Position numbers and translations under genes: made by a program. 64,000 bases of DNA, taken from Populus alba (Eukaryota; Streptophyta; Magnoliopsida; Malpighiales; Salicaceae). Under the pieces are notes generated by a model. It made no database searches. It was not told the origin of the DNA and saw nothing but the letters and a program-made list of their open reading frames with translations. The DNA lies in the NCBI RefSeq assembly GCF_005239225.2, contig NC_133284.1, positions 49,570,697 to 49,634,696 on the forward strand. Reading direction: 5' to 3'. Positions 11,301-24,599 of the stretch are shown one piece after another; the first letter of the stretch is position 1; the number at the start of each line of letters is the position of its first letter.

Positions 11301-14110
11301 TGTCTTCAAAAACATCAGCTAAACAAGCAAGCATAAAAGCAACTGTTATTATTGAAAGGAACATAGTGGATTATCCAAATTAAACTCCTTTATACAAGGT
11401 GAGATTACCTTGGTTTGCTTGGGGACCAAAAACAGCATCAAACTTGAACGTCTTTCTTGGAAGCCCATTGGACATAACTGTGAGCTCACCATCTTTAGCA
11501 GATTCAAAATCAATAGTCACTAAAGCTCCTGCTGCTACTTCTTCAGGTTTTAGAGGTCGACATCGGCAAAACACTCGTATGTTTCCTGCAAGGAAGATTC
11601 ATTTTTCAGTAAACTGTCTTTAAATTCCGAACCTATAGAACTTATGATAGATTAAGCAAAAATAAATTTACCTTTCAACTCGAGAACCTTATTGTACAGT
11701 TCCTTTCTTTCCTTGACTCCTTCAACAAATTTAATCTTAATATCCTCATGCAATTCTACTTGCTGCTTCACTGTCATAACAAAACAAGTGAATTAAAAGT
11801 GCAGAAGAGAGATAGCTAAGTTTGACAAGGACAAGGCATCATCAGCACGTTGACCTACTTGTGGACACAATAGTAAACCTCATCTCTTCCATATCTGCAA
11901 CACAATTCTTGTATGCCAGTGCCTCCTCTGATAACTTGATGTGCTCCATTTTCATAAGCTGTAAATGGAAAACTTTTTAAATAATGTATCATATTACCAG
12001 ATATTCCATCAGAGAGATGTCAAAACTCATAACAATACCTTCAGTTTTCTTGTCAAGTCTCTCAATGATGTGAACCACCTGCTCTTCTCTTTCACTTGTC
12101 CCTCAATGGCAAAGGCTGTACACAACCAACCATCAGTAAAATCAATATTTATGGATGGTTAATGTGATAACTGTAGACAGAATTATATTTCCATACCCAA
12201 GGACCCAACATGCATTGACTTGCGCATGAGGTCATTCTGGAGCTCCTGTAAAGACTTCAAAGCATCTTGGCATTCCCTGCTCTTAAGTCGGTTTTCCCTC
12301 TTAAGTTCGTCCATTGTCCTCCTCATTTCTGTTAATTCCCTTCTCTGACATTCATAATCTCTCAGTAGCTTCTCATAATCCCCTTCCACCTCAAGGTGAC
12401 CATTATCCTCCTGTTTAACCATATTTTTAAAGGCAAAAAATCTAATGTTTTCACACTTTATATTTATCCCAAGACTAAATTAGAATCTTAGAGGATTAAG
12501 TGATATTACTTTCGGTGATTCGCATTCTGCTACTTGGGACATTCCCATAGGTTTTAGTAATTGAGCTTCTCCAGTATCTGAAATTAAAAATTTTAGAAAA
12601 CATGACTAAAACTCTATCTTGAAACATGAACAACAAACAAAAAGATTGGAAACGAAAAGATAGAAAACTGAACTTACTAGCAGAAGGATCTTTTGTAACA
12701 GAAATCCCACATACAATTGGTTTTCCCATCACCCCTTCAAATCTAATCAATAAGCCCTCATCACCCTCAACGAAAGCTTTAAGGTCAGATACAACCAGAG
12801 GTTTATTTGCACCTACTTGTGCATATATGTCTAGGAATGAGACAACCTACAAAAACAACCAATGAAACATAGTAAGGTGTGATGGCATTAGCAACCTCCA
12901 TAAACTCCTGTTTGTTTTGGTTTCATGACTCCTCACCTTCTTCTCATGTATAAAAACATCAAATACTCTTAGCCCAGGAGGCCCTTCGGTGAATACAATT
13001 TCTGCAAGGTGCAGACTAACGTCATAAGTCCCAGGCTCCAGTCCTCGGAAACAATACGAGAAGTTACCATAACGAGCTGTTTGGTAAAGAGAAAGACCCC
13101 CTTCCTGTCCATCCCCAATAGTAGCATCAGTCCTTACAGTATCACCACCTGCAAAACAATCATCTTCAACAAACTCTACACCACCCAAAAACACAGCCCC
13201 ACCAGTGCATCCTGCATTGATGCTTACATCAGGAACGAAAACCTTCACCAATTTCTCTTCTTTCTCTGTCTGTGGAAGGAGCTCAAATGAAGATTCAGGA
13301 GACAATTCTTTGTTGAATGTTTGAACTACTGGAGAGAACTTTACACCTGGAGTCTTATTGGAGTCTTTGATACCAGACCCATCAATACCATTCTCTAAAG
13401 AAACCTCAATTGAACATTTGTTTTTATCCATGAAATCAGGAGAATCTCCATATCCAGTTCTTGATATATCAGGTGAAGCAGCACAAATAACCAGATCAGG
13501 AGATGTTAAAGAAAACCCTATCACGGACCTACCTGAAAAGAGGACACAAAATTCAATCAAATTCTTGAATCTTGAAACCCCGATACATAAAGTTCAATCT
13601 TCACAACCAATTCTTGATCAAAACTTTAAAAAGAGACATCTTTTACCCTCAATTGTATCATTCTCAACTGGATGCATGAGTTTTTGCGTAGAAATTGATT
13701 CTAAGCTTTGCGTTTCTTGCCAATACATATCTACTACAACAAGAAAGGAAAATTTTTCACATTTAGTGATAAAAATGATTATACAATAAAGAAGAAAATA
13801 ATAATTGGTACATTACCTTCATTTGAATTAGAAAAAGAAATTGAATCTACCATGGTCAAAGATTGAAACTTTGATGAAACGGGTTGAGTAACTAAACAAT
13901 AAAAAAGAGAGAGAAACCAATTAAAGAGCCTAAAGGTTTATTAACAGAAACAAAACTGGGAACTAGAGTGAGTGAAGTGATTTTACATTGCGAGTAAGAA
14001 AGAGAGCTGCTGTTTTGTTGTTGTTGCTGCCAAGAAACATCAGCAAGGAGAAGTGGGTCTTGCCATTGATTAAGTTGCTGTTGTTCATACGAAGTATCAC
14101 TATCTTCCAT
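8393..14110 (-). CDS. Kinesin-14 with N-terminal malectin-like domain (18 exons)
   Basis: Microtubule motor of the plant kinesin-14 group annotated as 'di-glucose-binding (malectin) kinesin', KIN-14Q/R type. Exons in transcript order: 13987-14110, 13817-13846, 13647-13730, 12937-13532, 12678-12846, 12510-12577, 12197-12410, 12039-12115, 11859-11958, 11672-11770, 11409-11585, 11033-11318, 10341-10502, 10041-10256, 9910-9947, 9642-9805, 9385-9510, 8393-9250; about 1195 aa. Order of parts: Gln-rich N-terminus, malectin-like domain from about residue 181, coiled coil in exons 7-10, then the motor. Walker A GQTGTGKT is at about 605-612, switch I NEHSSRSH at 721-728 and switch II DLAGSE at 754-759. 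A short coiled coil and a basic Ser/Pro-rich tail follow. The motor is internal, as in this subgroup. Exon 2 is the weak point: only an acceptor at 13847 keeps the frame from exon 1, and an ATG at 13850-13852 could be an alternative start. Otherwise intact. Confidence 0.92.
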
Positions 14111-15417
14111 GATTAATTAATTAATTAATGAAAAATATTTCAGAAGGAATAAAGCACTGTTTTGACGAGAAAAAGAAGATACCTTTTGAACTGAACAATC
14201 CTTTTCTCTTTATTTGAGAAGAAGAAGAAGAAGAAAGGAAGAATGTTTTGATTTTGTTAATGAAAGGTAAAACATTGATTCATCATGGGATGGATTGATT
14301 GATTTTTGTCATCTGGCCGGGTTATGGAAAATATTGACCGTTAGTTTTTTTGAATTTTGAAACTTGTCAGCCGGGCGTAGACTGCTTGAGTTGAGCATAC
14401 TCATTTAAAACTTTAGGGGTTTGAGAATGCGGATTGTGCTTCTAATAATTTTTTTTATTTTAAAATTATTTTAATGTATTGATATTAAAAATAAATTTAA
14501 TTTTTTTTTAAAATATAATATTTTAATATATTTTTAAATAATAAACATTTTTTAAAAAAATAACTTTTATCATACTATAAATCAATCACTTAGTCAACAA
14601 CAATATATAATATATTTTATTTAAATTCATAACTTTTCTTTTCAATGTAATTAAATTAAAAACTAATATTAAAAAAAATATATAATGATCAATGTGTATA
14701 ATTATTAGTGTGAATAATAAACCTATTATTAGATACTCTCTTAAATTTATTTTGAAAGAAAACATAGATAAAAATTCTAAGTTAAGATATTTTTATTATT
14801 TTTGTTGGATCATAAATTTTATTTTTTTTATTCTTGTATTTGTTTTTTTTTTCTTTAAGATAAATAAGAAAATAATTAATAATATATCACTAATTAAAGC
14901 ATTATAAAATAGAGTGAGATATAAAAAAGAGAGAATTAAAAAAAAAAACTCTTTTTCAAAAATATATATATTTTTTAATTTTCTCTCTTTTATTTAATCT
15001 ATACCATGTTATAATTATTGATAATTAAGCATATGCTTTGTATTTAGGGTATAAAACATCAATTTTATGGTTTTTTTTTTTTTTTTGAATTTAACCTTAT
15101 TTTTAATAAGATTATCAAATACATGCTTAAAATGAATAAAAGTAATGAAATTACACATATAGTTAATTTATAAAACTAAAATTTAACAATCTCTTTTCAT
15201 TTAAATTATCAATAACTAAGATTTATGATTTTTTGTTCATCGAGATTACGAAAACGTTAGCAGAGCATGTAACATCACCAACTCAAAGAGAGTCTAAAAT
15301 CTAAACACCCTTTTCCTTCATGGGATAACATTAGAATGGAATTTCTAAAAAAAAAAGTAGAAAATATAATAAGAAAAACTTTGCCTCGACGTACTTTCAG
15401 AGTGCTTGGCAATGCAT
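14111..15417. other. Kinesin promoter side and AT-rich intergenic
   Basis: Upstream of the kinesin start is a pyrimidine/purine-rich leader (GAAGAA tract at 14219-14235). Beyond about 14410 the sequence is mobile-element-like and very AT-rich. No gene was recognised before the orphan exon that begins at 15418. Confidence 0.5.
14412..14600 (+). mobile_element. AT-rich MITE-like remnant
   Basis: It begins 'ggtttgagaatgcgg' and runs through the same internal blocks (T-rich, 'attttaatgtattgatatt', A-rich) as the copy at 25.5 kb. The family consensus starts GTGTTTGGGA and ends in its complement. The right terminus is degraded and no target duplication was found. Confidence 0.4.
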
Positions 15418-15595
15418 TTATTTCACCTGAGCATCAAGAACTTCTTGTTCCCAATCCCACTCCCCCCAATTTCCTACTGGCACTTTCAAACATGTTCTGC
15501 TGGTCAATGGATGTTCAATGTCAGAAAACCATGTATCAGCACGTAGGCTGTCCGAGAGAGAATGTATGAGACTATGCATGCCAGGTTCTGAGCAC
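15418..15595 (-). pseudogene. Orphan C-terminal exon-like ORF, unrecognised
   Basis: On the minus strand an AG acceptor (+ 'ct' at 15596-15597) is followed by one phase base, 58 open codons and TAA at 15418-15420. The peptide has gene-like composition and a Trp- and acid-rich C-terminus (VPVGNWGEWDWEQEVLDAQV). I do not recognise the family. It lies 347 bp beyond the IF-2 stop codon on the same strand. The sequence between shows no matching upstream exon, so it may be the last exon of a lost gene, an alternative 3' exon of the IF-2 transcript, or chance. The clean frame and acceptor argue mildly against chance. Confidence 0.35.
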
Positions 15596-15942
15596 CTTCA
15601 AAAAGAATTTAATTTCTTTCAGAAATGTTACATTGTTTTGGAACATTGAATCTTGAGGAACTGCTATGATTTCTCCTTTACAGAAAGTAACTGAAATCTG
15701 GTATCAGTTACAGTATATACAACAAAATAGCAGACAACAATGGACAAAATCACTAAAAGCTCCGATCTGATCCTCTGTGCCTGTTCTTGAAATAAATTGT
15801 ATCTGCAGGGCAACTGATCTGTACTCCATGAACTGAGCAATGTTAGAAAACACATTCGATAGTGCTACCATTATTCAACCTGTGTTGCTTTGGGTTCCAA
15901 TCATGAGAACCAGATATATCAGCTTTAAAACTCCATGCCACA

Positions 15943-18900
15943 CTATAAGCCTACTTCTTCCATTGCAGCTGCCATGGAAGCTGATGCCTCTTCAAGGGTT
16001 CGCTTCTTCTCTACTGTGTTGAAGGCCTCAATAATATCACCTTCCTCCCAGTCATCGTAATCTTCTGCCCCAATACCACACTCTAGTCCAGCATTTACCT
16101 GTCAGGAAAAGATATCATTTGTACAAGGTTAGATAAACAGCAGATGGAAAACGTGGAGGGGCCCCAAAAGATCCTCAAGCCCAGTGCACCAGAGAATTGC
16201 AGAATAATAGAATGTTACTGATTGATATTAAAAGAGAAAAGCACATTAGAAATGGACCTATTATACCAGGCATCGAGTTAGAAAAATATAGTACAACCAC
16301 CAGGGAAGGTATTTTATAATCTTATACAGGAGAAGAGCATTCACTGATAACAAGAAAAGGCAGAGTACTTCGAATAAAAAAGGTAAATGCAGATGTAGTG
16401 AAGAGGCTGCATTTCTCACACATAGACTCCACACGTTGACCCAAGAAAGCAAGGCATAAAAGTTAAAGAATTGATCTTATCAAATATAATAGAAATTGGA
16501 TGATCCAGTCAAATCATTCAAACCCAACAACTACAGCAACTTGAAATTCTTAGTACTTCAGAGAAAAAGAAGTCTCCCATATTGCAATAGAGCTACTTCT
16601 TGAATAACGCAGGCATATCACCTAAAAGAGACCAAGTTTTGAAATCACATTATGTTTGTTTTCTAACCTTCAACAACACCCCCCATGAATAGCTGAGTTA
16701 TTAAGGACATCCAATCAATAGATAAAACATTCCTCTATATACAAAATTAGAAATTCTAAAAAAGAAAGAGGAAAATAAAGCAGTTACAGATATTTGACAG
16801 AACTCAATAAAGGTCAGTATAAGTCGAGTCCCTAAACAAGGATTGCTTATATAGATGTACTATACTGCATAATGCTCCACTGAAATGCAGGTCTTTGGAG
16901 AGGGTGATAGATGCACCGAGATCAACTAAATGTTTTAGTTTGTTGATATTGTAATACTGAAAGTAAGCTGTAAATTTGACCCACTGTAACAAAGCAAAGT
17001 TATACAGGCATCAAAAGCATACCTCCTTCACTATTTCCTTAACACGTCTCAACGAATCGAGGACACCAACATGGACTGTTTTTCGATTTCTGACAACCCT
17101 GATGCCACAGCCCTTTACTACTTTGCCTTCTGTCACCATGCATCCAGCAACACGACCACTGCCGCTGCTAAATACTGCCCGGACTACTGTTGAGCCAATT
17201 GGTTCTTGTTCCTATTAGTATGGAAGCAGCAAAACAGTAAATATACAGCAATGGATATTTCAAAGCATTAAATCAAAAGCAGCACAAGCTCATACACCAA
17301 GAATATTCCTGACTTAAATAAACATGGGCTGTAATGAAAGTATTTTTAAGGGCAGTCTGTTAAAGAAAGGCAGGAAAGCAGAACAAATATAAACATTGTC
17401 CTAACTGGAAACAATGAACTAAATAGCTGCTCCCATCCCCCAACCCTCAACCCTAGGCCCCAGCAAAGGCCAAATAACAATTTGACATATCAGATATTAG
17501 TGTCCTGCCTTGGATATATATGCTTCATGGACACTTGATATGCTGGAGAAGAAATTCATGTCAAAATGCTGAACAGTAGTGGTACGAGCATGAAACATCA
17601 GCATGCCTGTACTATGATATGCTGAACAAGCATGCATGGAAAGAAAGAAGAATCACAGTTTAATTTTTCTAGACGATATCAGAGGCACTTTACGAAGTTT
17701 GTTCCCACTTTAAAAAACAAAACGCACTTAAGGCATTCACATTAAACATCAAAAAACAATTAATGTATAGCCACCACCCCACCCCTACCTAAAAATGGTG
17801 AACATTTACCATGCATATCTCCAATCATGCAAAATGTAATAAAACAGGTTATACACAAAATCTAACCTAAATAATTTCTGCAATCTACACAAATTATAAT
17901 AAAAAGAAACAAAGTGATGAATTAGAATTGACCTCAACAAGTTCCAGAAGTCCTTCCATAGCATTTCTCACTTCATCAATTAGTTCATAGATAACTCTAT
18001 ACAGCCGAATCTCGACACCTTTTTTTTCTGCATAACTTTTTACAGGACCAGGAGCTTTGACATTGAATCCTAAAATAATGGCTTCACTCGCAACAGCAAG
18101 ATCAACATCACTGTTGCTTACATCTCCTGTTGCTTGCAAGAGGAACTTCAAAGTCACATTATCTCGAGGGAGTACTTGTAAGGCTTGCCTGACAGCTTCC
18201 ATAGATCCCTATTTAAAAAAAAGGGAAATTAATTTTACTTGTACTTAGTATGAAGTATAAACCATACTAGTGATCATGTAATAAATCTTGTCAAATCCTT
18301 GGTGCAACAGAACAAATATTTTGCTCAAGGTATGAATGTGCATGCATGAACAATTGAGTTTGGTCATCCCCATGAAACTATCAAGCCACAAATTGCATTG
18401 CTATTATTGAAAAATTGATTTCCAAAAGCATTTCTTAGCATGAGTTAAAAGGGTCTTCAGTAAACATTTTTCAATATCTGATTTTTTCATTCAGATTATT
18501 TTTCTGTAAAAGTTAGTGATTGACACAAAACATCAAAGTCCAACTAAAAGAAAACTTATTTTATCTTTAAATTTCATAATTAAAAATAAAAGTTCATTTA
18601 TAAGTTACTCATAATGTTGAGCAAAATTCTGCTTCAAAAAAGAAGTCAGGACACCTTTACTTGTAATTTTAACTTTAACATGGATCAAAGGGACATGCAG
18701 AGAGAAACTTGAAGTAGTTTTTTTAATAGCATTGTAGACATACATATTTGTTCAACTTAAAGCATTTTACCGAAGTAGCTTGTCAAAAGCAACTCTTGTG
18801 TTATGAATCAAATTCATACATAATACAAACCAAATGGCTTCTTGGAGCATCTTTCACTTTTCAATTATATTATTATTATAAATTCAAGTGTCTAGGTAAC

Positions 18901-21900
18901 TATCTGTTCAGCAATCTATTCATGAAATGCATTTTGAGATTTTAGTGCCTAGATCTGAAAAACATTCCCATGCATTGTATCGGTATAAGCTAGTACACAT
19001 ATAAAAGTCAATTAATATAGCAAATTTGCAAACACAACTTGATTTCAACAGAACTGACAATATGATGAAGAAGCAAACATCATGAAAATTGTTCTTATCT
19101 GGGAACAGTAAAATGAATAGCAAATGCACAAACCTGAAGATCGACTTTCATTATTATATTCAGCTGGTGCAAGTCTAATCCAGATAGCTTTCCTGCTGAA
19201 ACAGCTGAGGCTAAGGAAGAAAGGGTCACCTTCCCATCCCCAGCCTTAGCAGATATACGTTCATTCCACAATAATTCTGCACGTGTCTCTGCCTTTTCAC
19301 GTGCAATATCAAGGGAGGCAACAACCTCAAATTCATCACCAGCAATTGGTACATTACTCAAACCAATAACCTGTAGAGAAAAGTGTAACATATTTGAAAG
19401 GTTTCAAATGAAAACTCATATGAATTAGTCATTTGAGAACCATATGACAGGGATCCATGAACATATAACATAAAATAAAAAGAAAAGAAAATGGAGGTTG
19501 GTTTGTTGTTATAATAACCCAGCAGACATGTACAACCTTCTAAAATCATTGTCACACTTTTTTTTTTCAAAATTAGAAGCATGTTGGGGATTGAGCTTGA
19601 TACTCATAATTCTAATTATTTCAAGTATCAAAATACTGGGGGCTGCCTGTATTTATGGAAGTTTAAATTTTCATGCTTATCATAATTGTTGGTTTGGTTT
19701 ATGTGTGGTGAAAAGGGAACATTAGAGTGGTGTTAGATCTTGAATATTCTGACAATAATGATGAAAACAAGAAAAAAGAAACACAGCTACATTCTTTTCT
19801 ATGAAAAAGCCACCATACAAAAAAAAGTAACATATATAATACAACAAGGAAACAAAAATAAGCATGGAAAGAGAATAACAACAAACCTGTACAGGTATAG
19901 ACGGTCCCACTTGATCAACCCGTTTTCCACCACCTTCAAATAAAGCCCGAACCTGAAAATAGCATAACAAAGAAGTCCTCCAAGCTGAGTGAAATCACAC
20001 TAAGCAGCAACTTTTTTCTTAAAGAAAGTTCAGAGTTATCTTAAAGTTCAGACTCCAACTAACCAACCTTTCCAAAGGCTTCTCCACAAACCACTACATC
20101 TCCTCTTTTCAACGTGCCTTTCTGTACAATAAAAGTAGCTATTGGTCCTTTAGATTTATCAAGGCCCGCCTCAATAACTGTACCCTTTGCATTTCTATCT
20201 GGATTAGCCTTCAATTCTTGTAACTGAAACAATCATGCATGAAGTCAGAAAACATAAATAGCATAACGTAAATGTATGCTACATTCCAATTGTTCCAAGG
20301 AATCGTTGATGGCTTCAGGTTTATGAATTGCAATGTATTTCTAGATATTTTGGCAGATATCTTATAGAGATTTGGGAGAGTGCATGCATGATTTTGTATA
20401 TATACACCTTTAACTGTCCTGTATGTGCTCAATAAATCCATACACCATATTCAAGTTTCATGATGATCCAGTATGGGAAACTTCAAAGGACAATTACAAG
20501 ATATCACACTTACTGAGGAACAGAAGTTAATCTTTTCATTACAAATACTGCAACTACTACTAACACACATTCTTAGCAATTAATAAGATAGATTAAATAC
20601 AAGCAACTAATGAAATAGATAATGCAAGCCACTCAACTAAATCAATTAGATACTGCAAGATAATACTAATAGATATTACTAGCAGAGAGAGAGAGAGAGA
20701 GAGGTTCATGAATCCAATTTTGATGACATAAATGGCCAGTAGACAACGAATATTTCATTTCACAACAAAAAGACAAAAAAATGAAACCAACTAATTGGCA
20801 CATGAATAAATTTGAACTGACCTCTGCAACAAGCATAACAGTTTCCAACAAATCATCTATATTTTCCCCCTTGAGAGCACTGATCTGTTAAAAGGAGGCA
20901 CAAGTATATAAGCGTCTGGAAAAGGATAAAGATAAAAGAAAGGTGCAATAAATATAAAATACCTGAACCATTGGGACGTCACCACCCCAGTCCTCCGGCA
21001 TGAGGCCAATTGAAGAAAGCTCTTGCATAACTCTTTCTGGATTAGCTCCATCTTTATCTATCTGGTAGAATTGAAGAAAAAACAGAATCAGAAATTCCTT
21101 TAGCCACCACCAACCAAACCAAAGGCATTTTCAAATGCAGCTGGGCAAGTGTTTCTTATTTCATTACTTTCCAATAACAAGAAAACCCACTTTTGTCGAC
21201 ATACCTTATTTATCGCAATCACAATGGGTACTCCAGCTGCTTTGGCATGAGCTATGGCCTCATTTGTCTGGGGACGAATCCCATCATCAGCAGCCACCAC
21301 AATAATAGCAATGTCAGTCACCCTTGCTCCACGGGCTCTCATTGCTCCAAATGCCTGCAGCAGTAGATAATATAGAAATCATCCAAATGCAGTCAAGTGT
21401 GCTCAGTTCACAGTTAAGTTTATAAATTCATATCAGAAAAACATTAGCTGCTTAAACGAAAATTAAAGCACATCAGATATGATCTGCAAAGCATTTAACT
21501 ATTTGACAAAGAGCAACTGACATACATTAACAGCAATAATCGGATAATCTGCTTACCTCATGCCCAGGAGTATCAAGGAAAACACATGGTTGCAACTTGC
21601 CATCCACAGGTACCATAACTTTATATGCTCCGATTCCTTGTGTAATCCCACCAGCTTCTGAGGCAGCCACCTGCAAATATCCATCTGTCAGGCTACAGTT
21701 AAATTCTGTGCATGTCAACTTAGAACAGTCTACATGTAGCTTCAGAAACCAACTAGTCCCAAATCCATTTCAAGTTTACAAGCTGGACATTCTCTATCTT
21801 CCTCCAATCATAAGTACACCAAAAAAAAAAAAAAACTTTATTGTGATGGGAGGGGGGAACAACATGGAAAGAGTGCCGTGAAAACTTAAATCCAATTCTG

Positions 21901-23679
21901 TCTGTGGTGTTTACAACAATAAAAGAGGAGCATCAAGATTAAGAAGTTTCAGCATACCTTGCTTTTACGAATATGATCCAACAGGGTTGTCTGTCAAGAG
22001 GAGAACACCAGATACATTAGAAAAATCTTTGAAAAATACCACCATTTTCTTAACATTCAAATCATAATCAAGAATGAGACAGAAGATAATGAAGAAACAT
22101 AGAGAATCTTGCTACTTGCCTTTCCATGATCTACATGACCCATTATAGTAAGCACAGGAGGCCTCTCTTGTAGTTTGTCCAGATCATCTTCATCAAGAAT
22201 CTCGTTCTTTTTTGCCATTTCTTCAAATCTAACTGGATCAGCATCTATGACTTCCACCTCATACTCCTTACATATCATCTTTACCATCTCTTTGTCCAAA
22301 GTTTGCACCCCATCAGGCTTAATCCCCTTTGAGAACAGAAGCCCAAGAATTTCGCCTTCACCCATGGTCAAGTTGTAGGCTAGCTCTTCGAATGACATGC
22401 CTTTTTCCCCAACCTCCAAAATCTCTACTTTGACGGGAGCTGCCTCTCTGGCAGCCTGGATCTTAGCCGCCTTCCTACTGGCTTTGGTCCATTTCCTCCC
22501 TTTTCTCGCAGTAGCTGCACCGGGAATAGAAACATTGAGCTCCTCATCAGGAATCTCAACATCATTGTCCACCATCCGCCTTCTTGGTGTTCCAGGTGAA
22601 GCACCTTTCTTTCGGTCTTTGTACTTCCCAGAAGCAGGGCCCTTTCCTGGTTTAGTAGGAGCTAAAACAGCCCGTGCAATTAAAGGATCGACAACCGGTT
22701 TCTTGCGAGCAAATTTGTCAATCAAAATTGGCTGTCCTTTACTTGGTGCAGCAACTGAGCCTGTTTCATCTTTTATTGGTGACTTTGGAGCAGCCCCCAC
22801 ATCCTTCAAAACAACAGGTTTCTTAATGACAGGTGAAGGAGCTGCGGATGGCTTGGCCTGTAACTTTGGTTGAGGTCTTAGAGGTGGCTGAGGAGGTTTC
22901 AGTGGAACACGTGATTGAGATTCTAGCTTTGTCCCTTCTACTGTTTTAGGTTCCTCCTTGGTAAACTTGCTACTAGCCTTCGGAACTTCCTTGACAATCC
23001 TCTGCACTGAAGACACCGTGTCTCCTTTCCGCCACACACTTCTCAAAGTTTTAGCTTTACGAGTAGCAGCCGTGGAATTAACATTTCTCGAATCAGTATA
23101 TGAATTAGATGGTGTCATTTTATTTACATTCCCATTCTCTTTCCTAATACTTCCAGCACTCACACCCACTTGGCTTTGTTTTGAAGTTTCAAGCTTTCCA
23201 GCCTTCTCCAAGACCTCATCAAGTGACTCGATCACCTTATTCCTCTCTTCTTCCTCATCAGAATCCCCACTACTCCTTGAAGAACCCCACCCAACAGAAT
23301 TCATACTCAAAAGGTTTTCATCCTTGGAACCAGCCGGTGATTTTAACACGGGCTTTGGACTAGGTTTAAGTACAACCTCACTATCACCATCATTACCATC
23401 ACCATTACTTCCTCCACTGATTGTACTACTACTAGAATCAAGTGATACAGCATTGCCTTGCTCAGCAATGAAATCAGTGGCAGTAACTGAATATTTACAC
23501 ACACAATGCCAACTTTTAGCCCTCCTAAGACTCCTTTTTGATAAAGAAACTCTCTTCACAACTGAATACGAAGAAGATTCAACACAACTAGAAGTAGCTG
23601 TAGACCCACTCAAGCTTCCTAAACTAACAAGGGAAGCCAAAGATGGCATACTACCTACTAAAACCACCATGGACCCCAT
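15943..23679 (-). CDS. FUG1: Chloroplast translation initiation factor IF-2 (FUG1-like, 12 exons)
   Basis: GTPase that brings initiator fMet-tRNA to the plastid 30S subunit. Exons in transcript order: 22120-23679, 21958-21990, 21557-21670, 21205-21354, 20963-21061, 20822-20884, 20068-20223, 19887-19952, 19134-19370, 17933-18208, 17023-17211, 15943-16098; all phase 0, 1032 aa (Arabidopsis FUG1 is about 1026). A Ser-rich transit-peptide-like N-terminus is followed by a long basic Pro/Ser/Lys-rich linker to about residue 430, then the IF2-N region, the GTPase and domains II-IV. G1 GHVDHGKTT is at 514-522, G3 DTPGHE at 564-569, G4 NKID at 618-621 and G5 SALKG at 654-658. The first ATG (23677-23679) is used; a second at 23668-23670 would shorten the product by three residues. 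Intron 1 splits the P-loop after GHVDHGK and starts with GC instead of GT. No disabling change is seen. Kinesin and IF-2 lie head-to-tail on the same strand. Confidence 0.95.
20684..20703. repeat. (GA)n microsatellite in IF-2 intron
   Basis: Ten AG/GA units lie in the intron between the 63-bp and 156-bp exons of the IF-2 gene. Confidence 0.9.
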
Positions 23680-23700
23680 TCACAAAACCCAACAAGAAAC

Positions 23701-23819
23701 CTAAAAACACCCTTTATAATTCCATATCGGGTAAATTGAGTAAATTAGACAAAGAGTTTCAAGATTTCTATTAAAGTTGAAATCTTTAATTAACAACAAA
23801 GTGCAGAAGTAGTGCTTAC
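23701..23819 (-). other. Probable 5' UTR intron of IF-2
   Basis: On the minus strand AAG|GTAAGC (donor at 23818-23819) and TTTTTAG|GTTTC (acceptor at 23701-23702) bracket 119 bp lying 22 bp upstream of the start codon. Both sites are strong, the interior is T-rich, and the upstream exon would lie at 23820 to about 24060. This is an inference from splice signals only. Confidence 0.55.
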
Positions 23820-24599
23820 CTTAATGAGAAAATGGGATGGGAAGATAGGGAATTTGAAGGGGTGAAAAGGGTTTTGTATTGTGTGTGGAAAGAGAGAAAA
23901 TGAGTGAGAAAGTGAAAGAGAAAGGGTTTGTAGAAGGAGAGGATATTATGTTTTTGGTGGTGGTGTGGTACAAAGCTACAAAATTGGCACTTGTGTGGTT
24001 GCTTCTCTGCCTGTCAAAATTTCCTTTCTGATAATGATAAGGCTGTTTAAAGGTTTCCATGTTTTTTTTTCTTGTTTTTATTATTTTTCCAATTTTTTTT
24101 CTTTCAGATTTTAATTTTGATTATTTACTATTTTCTTTGCCCCAAAAAAAAAAAGACTTAAATTTAAGATAATTTTTTTAAGAATAAAGATTTTTAATAT
24201 AAGGGTATAGCCAGCTTTAAATAATTTTTTTTTTTTTTTACATGGACCCCTTTTTTAGCATCCTAAAACTTGTTTGCTATGAGGAAATGGATTTTTTTTT
24301 TTTTTTTTATGAGCAGAGGATTTAAATATGCTTGATATTGATGGTTTGTTTTCCTTTAATATTTGAGGGCAGGAATTTCTGGTTCTTTGATATTTTGAGG
24401 AATGGATGTAGAGAATAATTCTAGTAATTAAAATCTTGAGTTGTGAAGCAGAAAAGGCCGTGTCATAGAAGGAAAGTGATGACTACAAAAGCCCACAGAT
24501 ATTCAGTGTCGAGGCAGAGATGGAATCTTATATATATATAAAGATAATTTTGAAATTTCATTATAAATGGACAAAGCATACTTATCAGCCTCGGATTTA

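Noticed and set aside
13358..13789. 143-codon + strand open frame across kinesin exons 3 and 4
   Set aside because: It is antisense to a well-supported coding exon and crosses an intron.
15664..16022. Short open frames near the IF-2 3' end
   Set aside because: They lie in the IF-2 3' UTR or last exon and have no start context or family features.
22397..23704. Long open frames antisense to IF-2 exon 1
   Set aside because: They mirror the low-stop composition of the Ser/Pro/Lys-rich linker on the coding strand, and no domain is visible.
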